The notes beneath the pieces were generated by a model that saw nothing but the letters and a program-made list of their open reading frames with translations, searched no databases and was not told the DNA's origin. The position numbers and the translations under genes were made by a program. This document shows positions 57,201 to 64,000 of a stretch of 64,000 nt of DNA, one piece after another; position 1 is the stretch's first letter; the number at the start of each line of letters is the position of its first letter. The stretch covers positions 21,001-85,000 of the forward strand of contig QRFJ01000381.1 of assembly GCA_006176705.1 (NCBI GenBank). Direction: 5' to 3'. Source of the DNA: Cocos nucifera (Eukaryota; Streptophyta; Magnoliopsida; Arecales; Arecaceae).

Positions 57201-60200
57201 TCTAATTTTTCCGGTCAGCAAACTATGAGCATTAAGAGGCTGCCCAAAATATTGAAGCATCACACGATGTGCCTGTGCAAGTCACGAGCTACCATGAATT
57301 CCATGTCAAATATTGGTGTAGACACCATTGTTTGGCTTGGCACCTGGATGTATGCAATATCAGTTTTGCTCTTTCATATTCAAATTCAGTATGTCTAAAG
57401 CTCTGGATCTGACATACATTATTACTTCTATTCTTTTTTTTTTAACGTAATTGAACAACAAAAATGCTGAAAAAGTATAACCATGTTGCATGAATCAGTT
57501 TAATCAGCCATAAGGAGATTGTCACTGGATTTCTAATTTCTTGAATTCTGTAGTTCATCTTCACAACTTGAAACTTCTGGAATTCAAGGTGAACCTTTTA
57601 AGTCATTTGCTCATTAGATAATTTACCCTCCAAATGCCACCACCTACTTAAATTGTTGAAAAATGTTGCATCGTTTGACTCAAACTAGGAGAAATCAGCT
57701 TGTTGTCTGCTTACATAGAACAACTTACCCGCTTAGTTAAATCATCCATGAACCAACCACCACATCATTCTACAAGATCAAAGGAAATCCTTCCAGTCTT
57801 TTCTCCCCATGTCACCATGCAAGTTCTACATATCTAAACCTTTTCTCATGAACAAAATTTGTGAAGCTTTGCACTAAGCACCTCTCATTCAATTTTATTT
57901 CAGCTATTTTTAACACCTGACTTCCCTGATCATCTTGAACTTTGTGTTTGATCTACTTTGCAGTGCCTAGAGTGCATCCCTTCGATTTCCATAGGAATTC
58001 ATTATGTGTTTCCAGAAAGGAAAATGCACCAGTTTTCTTGCAACCTTTTAATCTTCCATGCATGAAGAATCTTCACGAGATGATGATACTTCTATGAAAA
58101 AAGCATGCCATCAACTTCTAATTCTTATTTGAGTAGAGCATTCTCCCCTTATGCCAAATAGGACAGTCCTAGGCAGGAACTTATCTGGTCTTAAATGTTC
58201 AGCCCTGTATTCGAATCCAGCAACTTCAAAGTATCCATTTCCTTGTGAAATATTATCTTTTATTAATCTTTTAGGATATAACACAAGGATAACATTTATC
58301 CACATGCCTTCACCTTTCAAAAATCAGTTCAAAAGTTAGCTCGAAGCTGCCTTTCTCATGGACCATGTGATTATCCTATTGATGGGTATTGTTATATTCT
58401 TTCATCAAGCATATTTATTCAGAAGATACATTTTCATTATTTTGTATGTTTCCATCTTCTCTTGATGCTCAGAAGAACCAAGGAAAAATAAAAGGGATGG
58501 TTATTGTTTATTACATGGTTCTAATACAAGTTTTTAATTAGTGCTAATGCTCAAGTCTGTTGCACATAATGCAAAATTATTGGATTACAAAACTAAAGCC
58601 ATCAATTCCTGTCTCTCCTTTTCCTACCATCAAATTAACATCTGTTGCTTCTCCCTGTCAGTCTTTACTAGCTCTTGGTCCTGTTCACAGATGATAAATC
58701 AACTTGTGATCCCAGTCAATCTACACAAAAACTGTAAAACAGTATGAATTTTTTTATTTGATTGATATATAGTGTTCTGATATCAATGTCTTTTGATGTT
58801 TTTGCCCATTGTTTTCTTCCTAATCTATTGAGCATAACAGTCAAATTAATCTCTCTTCTCTTTCTTGAGTGATTGATTGAAACCTAATTTATAGCATGAC
58901 ATTACAGTTGTCTCTTTCTGTTGTCTGAACTTTGCAAGAACATGTCTTTGCCGGGTAGATCCGTGGAAAACTTATGTGATTTCCAGGAGTCATGAACACT
59001 AATTTGGTCGCATGCTGTCTGTCAACGGTAGGCACAAATAATGCACCCACCTGAAGTTCTACATCTGTTACTGATGGACGCTCCTATTCCCAATTCTCAC
59101 TCTCTTCTCAGAGCCTTGTAGCCAAGGGCTGTGGATTTGTTAATTTAACTTATTCACCCCATGAAAAGTGATAAGAAATTGTCTTAGATGAACTGCAGCC
59201 GTTTATCTAAAAGGTTACTTGATCCAACCCGCTCAAGAAGTTGGCTATAGGTTTTATGATATATATGATGTGATATCAAAACAATCTTTACGTGAATTCA
59301 TGTATTTTGAGTTGCACTTTCTCTTCACACGCTTCTAATTTCACATAGTTCATATGTCTCTCAGTCTTTTTTTTATATCCTCTCACTATTTAGCTGCATG
59401 TGGTACACGACACACCTTTTGCTAATGTCATATGGAATAGTTATATTCTTATTACATAGAATATGTGCATCTATACTTTATACACGAATGCATCTGCTTA
59501 TGAATTAGCTGACTCTCTTTCAGTTAGATGTCTTCCCAATAATGGATTTGTCGTCCAAATCCTAAAACAGAACTCAGTAACTTTTCATATTCAACTGAAT
59601 GATGAACGTGAATCCTTTATTGCCCCTATTCCCTAAATAAGTATAAACTTGAGAAAATTAATGGTATTATGCTCCCGTCCATGTTCCTGCTTTGGCATCT
59701 AATCTTGTTCCTGGCCATAAAATCCAAACGAGCCTCGCTAACCAAGAACTGTGTTACCTGGATCCTTCAGTTTAGCCTCAAATTCAAACCAGTCACCTAC
59801 ACGTGGGTATGCCAACATCTATATGGGTATATAAGATGGAAATTTTTGAAGCGTCCAACACTTACATGCAATCCAACACTTCTTTGCACCCGCACCTGAG
59901 ACACTAGACACATACCCATATCCATGTAGGACAGTCCAAGGGACATTTTTAGATTTTCTAGTTTGTTGACTATGTATTGTTTGTTTCTTGAATTTGGTCA
60001 GTTATTGATCATTCTTGCTCAATGAAACAGAAACAGTCAAAAAATGCCTCCGGCTATTGAGCCAAATAGAAGAAAAATTGATGCTCGACCACTAAATTAT
60101 AAGTTCCATCATCCTGATTGCCACTTTAGTAATGCTGTTTAATGGTGGCTATGCATGCATGCACCCACAAACACCTACAAATTATACAGCAGTTTGTTCC

Positions 60201-61034
60201 CGTTAGAAAGTGTCTTAAAACATATGAAACATGTTTATGGGCAGCCTTAAAATTTCTGCACATAGGGGATTGAGGAATGGATAACCATTTCAGTGCTGTG
60301 ATATGCTTCTAAAGATGCAAAAAGCCATCATCTGGAATTCTTATTTATCTATGCACAGAAGCAGATTATTTTCTTGTTGTTCTTTGAGTGTTATCATGCC
60401 CTTCCTTGTATTGTTGAGTCAATTTCCTATACTCTTATCCTGAGCCCAACGTCAACAATGTTTTATATATTTCTATGACATTTTTTTCCTGATAGAAATG
60501 AAAATAATTGTTTTCTGTTTCAAACATTTATATGCTTTATATGCTGACATCCCTGCAGGAACCTTTTGTGAACATTCCTGAGGATACAATTCGAGAGGCT
60601 CTCAAAGTTGTCCTAGGTATGGAGCATGCATAATTTCTCACTTGCATGTTGCTGGCCAGGCTTCAGTTGAAAATTGTCTCTATCAATTATAACTGTTTCT
60701 TTTTCAGATGTCCAGAACCATCCGCTGCTTATTCATTGTAAACGAGGAAAGGTAAGGAGCTAAATTTTTTTGCTATTGCTTCCAATACCCAGGATCTTGC
60801 ACTAAAACCTCTCTTTGATTACATGTATTTGTACAGCATCGAACCGGTTGTGTGGTAGGATGTTTAAGGAAACTGCAGAGGTGGTGTTTGACTTCAGTGT
60901 TTGACGAGTACCAGCATTTTGCTGCTGCCAAAGCAAGGATTTCTGATCAGAGGTTTATGGAGTTATTTGACATTTCGAGTTTGAAACATTTGTCGACTTC
61001 ATGTACAGGTTTGAAGAAATCATCAGTTGCTTGA
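51250..61034 (+). CDS. DSP1-like: Plant/fungal atypical dual-specificity phosphatase (PFA-DSP, DSP1-like), five exons
   Basis: Exons 51250-51479, 51621-51714, 60559-60616, 60708-60751 and 60837-61034 join in frame with GT-AG introns to give 207 residues. After an acidic N-terminus (about 1-40) comes FVPPLNFAMVEDGVFRSGFP, then YLCPEPYPEENKEFL, FQFGIEGSKEPF, and the P-loop HCKRGKHRTG (nucleophile Cys138, Arg144; HCX5R). The end has SVFDEYQHFAAAKARISDQR, conserved across PFA-DSPs. Arabidopsis relatives are cytosolic or nuclear phosphatases reported to hydrolyse inositol pyrophosphates and linked to phosphate and defence signalling. The function here is inferred from the family. An upstream in-frame TTG at 51244 is not used; the first ATG is 51250. 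The length is normal for the family and no breaks are seen. Confidence 0.93.
51715..60558 (+). other. 8.84-kb intron 2 of the phosphatase gene
   Basis: The intron opens AAG|GTACTT and closes CCTGCAG|GAA in phase 0. It is mostly unremarkable AT-rich DNA. 53.44-53.58 kb holds a self-complementary GGTATCGGATTGGTATGATA / CCGATTCAGGTCGGTACACC repeat. 55.09-55.54 kb has two adjoining minus-strand open frames (62 and 94 codons) of unknown origin. I see no complete transposon or nested gene. Confidence 0.85.
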
Positions 61035-62066
61035 GAAGGACAGCATTCCTTAATTATGAAGAAATCTGCATTACTCTCTGTTGGTAGAGAAAATTGCAGC
61101 ATCTGATTAAGTAATTAGAATCCTTTTATTGAAAATTTACGCATTATGTATTCTAGGGAATCTTAGCGGTTGCGGGTAGGTTCCATTCAAAGTGCTTTTT
61201 TATTTTCATTGCAATAACGAGTATGGTCTAGATCATCAGCTGTAGAGATTCAAGGGAAAATTGCAAGAGGTATGCTTTTTGGAGATCTCTTGCATATTAT
61301 TTTTCTTGAGTGAAAGATGTATCCAAGTTAAACCATGTTGGAATGAATTTAATCATGCCTGTTTCAAATTCTTCATCTTGACATGATGATTGATATATCG
61401 GAAAGAATGGATTGAGCATCTGTATGGAGACCTCAGCAGAAATTCTGGATCTGAAGCATTTCTTTTTTACTCAGCATTAGCGTCTTCCAGAAGAACAAGA
61501 AAGTTCTATTTTACTAGAATGTATTCTACTAAAGCTCGCATATTATTGCATATTTTACTGAAAAAGACGATTGGTGGATGAAATGACAACCTCTGGGGTT
61601 AGATGGCGTGCAAATGAGGAAGCTGGTCAGGTGTGATAATGGCAGAATGCTGCAGTTTCTAGCTGAATTATTACATGTTCTTGAAATGACATAAATATGT
61701 ATGATACACATACAAGCACCGAGCTATTATCTGGCTGCTTACATCTTCATGTTGAAATGGCTTGGACACGAATTCCATGCTAGGCCTGGGTTATTTACAA
61801 GCATCACCAATTCCACCAAAATTGTGGCAATAATGTTACCCATATTGGCAACATGTTTGTCTTTTTAAATGTTTGCATATGTAAGGCGAAGGGTGATTCA
61901 GCCACTGGCATGGCATCGCAGGGATTATAAAAGGGCTTGAACTTTTCGATTTCCTTATTTCCATCAATTGAAAGATCAGTATGCTCAGCTAGCATGTTTC
62001 AAGCGTTCACATGTTCACCATGAGGGCAATTGAGCTCAGTTAGCTGCAGTATCTACTACAATGGTG
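61035..62066. other. 3' flank of the phosphatase gene
   Basis: Contains the presumed 3' untranslated region (at least to about 61.15 kb) and intergenic sequence. No canonical AATAAA stands out and no gene is seen. Confidence 0.5.
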
Positions 62067-63480
62067 GCAGATAGGGATGACAATCGGGTCGGATCAAATC
62101 ATAAATGGATCGGATCAAATACGAATTGGATCGAAATTGTCTAAATTTGAACCTAATCTGTTTATTAAATAGATCAGATATTGAAACCTGATTCATTTAA
62201 TAAACAGATTATCTTGACTCGATTCATTTAACTTATTTAATAAATTAATCTAAAAAAAATCATTTTAGCCATATATAACCCAGTTAAAAAAAAAAAATTG
62301 TTTGTCTTTGTGGTCCATTCAAAAAAAATAAAAATAAAATAAAAGTCTACTTCTCAATTCTCACTTGACTTCGATCACTATCGCTCTCGACCTGACCGCG
62401 GCCGCCCCTCTGCCCTTACTAGCGTCGCCGCATGCTTGCTCCTCCATCGGACCCCTCTCTACCTTCACCTACATTACCGCGGTCTTATCCCAACCGCCCC
62501 TCCGCTCGATGCTTTCGACCCGACCACCCATGAGGTGTTGACGGTGTGGTGGGCCATCGCAGGAGGCGAAGGTGCAGACAGGAAAGATTGGGGCATAAGG
62601 AAGAGAACAAAAGAGACGAGGAGGAAAGGGATGGAGATAAGAATGGCACCACGGTAACGGTGGATCTTGTTGGCGAAGGGCTCCTGCCGGAATGTGGCTA
62701 CCCGCTGCTTCATCTCCACGTTAGCATCGCTGTAGGCCTGTTATTCAATTAGTGGCATGGATGACGGTGGGGTAGGGCGGTGCGGGGTGGGGCCAATGAT
62801 CTGGCCTTATGAGGTGGCCGCGGATCGTCGAAATGAGAGGAAGAAAAGGGAAGGAAAAAAAAAAAGGTTGTGGTTAGTGGTGTAGCGCCCCTACGGCTCC
62901 AAACGACCACCACCCCTGGCCCCAATGAAGCCCGCACCTGCACTGGGGCTGGCGGAGCGCAACCACTCACTTCCCCCCCCCAAACCCCCAGTAACCTAAA
63001 ACCGTGCTCCCTATGGCTCTTCCCGACCACATTCCCTCTCTCTCCCGGCCCCACGAACACTGCACCCATAACGCCCTTGCTCAAAAGGTTTGGCGTTTCT
63101 GCGAAGGAGCTCCAGCAATCTCAGCTTCTAATATAAAGAGATGGGATTCGCGAGGTGGGGGACGGATCAGAGAATGAATCGATGCAACTAGAGAAAGCAC
63201 GCAAAAGAGATGGAAGGCAGGGGCCAAGGAAAGGGAATCTATTGGGGAAGGAGCAGCAGAGAGGGATAGATGTAGGGGTGTAAAGTGGGTTGAAGAAAAT
63301 CCAAAATCTAAACCAATCTCAAAAATCAAGAGCATTTGGATCGAATTTTTTGAATTTTGCGTTATGAATTTAAAGTTTTAATTTTTAAAAATTTTAGATT
63401 TTGAACTTGGATTTAAATTTAATATTATAAAATTCAAAGTTCAAACTATCGATTCAAACCAAATCCAATCCATTCTTCTA
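62067..63480. repeat. AT-rich and GC-rich repeat block, probably transposon-derived
   Basis: 62067 begins TAGGGATGACAATCGGGTCGG followed by repeated GGATCGGATCAAAT words and TTTAATAAA blocks, typical of plant hAT-type termini (compare 31300). 62.34-63.13 kb is an abrupt GC-rich segment with open frames on both strands. 63273 begins TAGGGGTGTAAAGTGGGTTG, a second similar start, followed by AT-rich DNA with inverted AAATCCAA/TTGGAT words. Borders could not be matched into one element. Confidence 0.4.
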
Positions 63481-63486
63481 GTTTGA

Positions 63487-63501
63487 TACACACACATACA
63501 T

Positions 63502-63534
<33 letters not shown>

Positions 63535-63612
63535 TATAATATATATATATATATAATTATATATATATAATATATATATATAATTATATATATATATATC
63601 ATATATATATAT
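63487..63612. repeat. Compound (CA)n-(TACA)n-(TA)n microsatellite
   Basis: ACACACACATACATATACAT passes into TACA repeats and then about 75 bases of almost pure TA with ATAATATAT interruptions. It ends exactly where the next LTR begins. Confidence 0.92.
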
Positions 63613-64000
63613 TATTTGGGATAAATCCGCCGAAGTCTAGCTCGATACCCAGCCTAATGCAACCAGTAGCCGCAGAAGAGCTTCGGCAGACGGGCTTCAG
63701 CCGAACTCCCAGCGGTCGAGCTTCTTCAAACAGACGACTAGTTAGCTGTCGAGCTTTCTTTCGGACTCCAGCGTCGAGACCGAACTTCTATTGGGCAGGC
63801 CGGACTCCTTCGGCCCACACCGAACTCTCGGACCGACCTCCAAGCGGCCGGAGCTTTCAACGAAGTCCTCCTAGCGGTGAACTCCTCAGCGTCGCCCCTT
63901 CGGCCAAACTCTCCAGCAGTCGCCCCTCTGCCAACTCCTCAAGCATCGTCCCTTCGATCAACTCCCAGCAGTGGTCTAGCACCCTCGGCCGAACTCCTCA
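63613..64000 (+). mobile_element. Start of a Gypsy-type LTR, cut off by the window end
   Basis: TATTTGGGATAAATCCGCCG and the following AGTCTAGCTCGATACCC and CAGAAGAGCTTC blocks match the opening of the LTRs at 6547 and 12773. Here they are followed by many CCGAACTCC / CAGCGGTCGAGC words. It is a related but distinct subfamily: the 45-bp array has not started within the visible part, and it is more GC-rich. Confidence 0.75.

Noticed and set aside
1..64000. tRNA, rRNA or microRNA genes
   Set aside because: No cloverleaf with the conserved GTTCGANNC box or rRNA core sequence was recognised; the foldback modules are far longer than microRNA precursors. A covariance-model scan was not possible.

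Overview
This is a piece of a plant nuclear genome. It has spliced genes with GT-AG introns, plant-type PLS pentatricopeptide and PFA-DSP genes, and large nested LTR and CACTA transposons. The style of the repeats suggests a monocot, perhaps a palm. That is an inference from the sequence alone; no database was searched. Only two genes look intact, and both lie in the right half. About 40 kb is transposon sequence.

Layout. 1-6.5 kb: intergenic DNA with no recognisable gene. 6.5-15.0 kb: a complete but non-autonomous Ty3/Gypsy-derived (LARD-like) element with a perfect 5-bp target duplication (GAGCC). Its LTRs carry a 45-bp tandem repeat. Its interior holds gag-like debris, the last ~60 codons of an integrase, a 117-bp repeat array and a 2.7-kb array of a ~38-bp unit built on GATAAGATCT. 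16.5-29.0 kb: a Ty1/Copia element on the minus strand (Copia-1). Its RNase H region is split by a ~2.1-kb solo LTR, which is itself split by a 5.06-kb CACTA transposon (CACTA-1) with a decayed Transposase_24-like gene. 29.1-40.1 kb: a second minus-strand Copia (Copia-2, target duplication AACAT). Its RNase H is split by a 4.29-kb CACTA element (CACTA-2), which carries an 861-bp hAT-type element with an 8-bp target duplication.

40.9-42.9 kb: an intronless gene for a mitochondrial-type PLS-class pentatricopeptide protein with E/E+ tail, resembling Arabidopsis At2g35030. 43-51 kb: intergenic, with a degenerate LTR-type element at 47.1-50.6 kb. 51.25-61.03 kb: a five-exon gene for a plant/fungal atypical dual-specificity phosphatase (DSP1 type, 207 residues). 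Its intron 2 is 8.84 kb and an intron splits the catalytic loop. 62-63.5 kb: GC-rich and AT-rich repeat blocks. 63.5-63.6 kb: a TACA/TA microsatellite. 63.6 kb to the end: the start of another LTR related to the 6.5-kb element.

The most unusual structure is a ~0.9-kb inverted-repeat (foldback) module shared by CACTA-1 and CACTA-2. Their terminal and subterminal repeats are otherwise unlike each other. The two genes show no functional link: one points to organelle RNA processing, the other to phosphate signalling or inositol pyrophosphate turnover.
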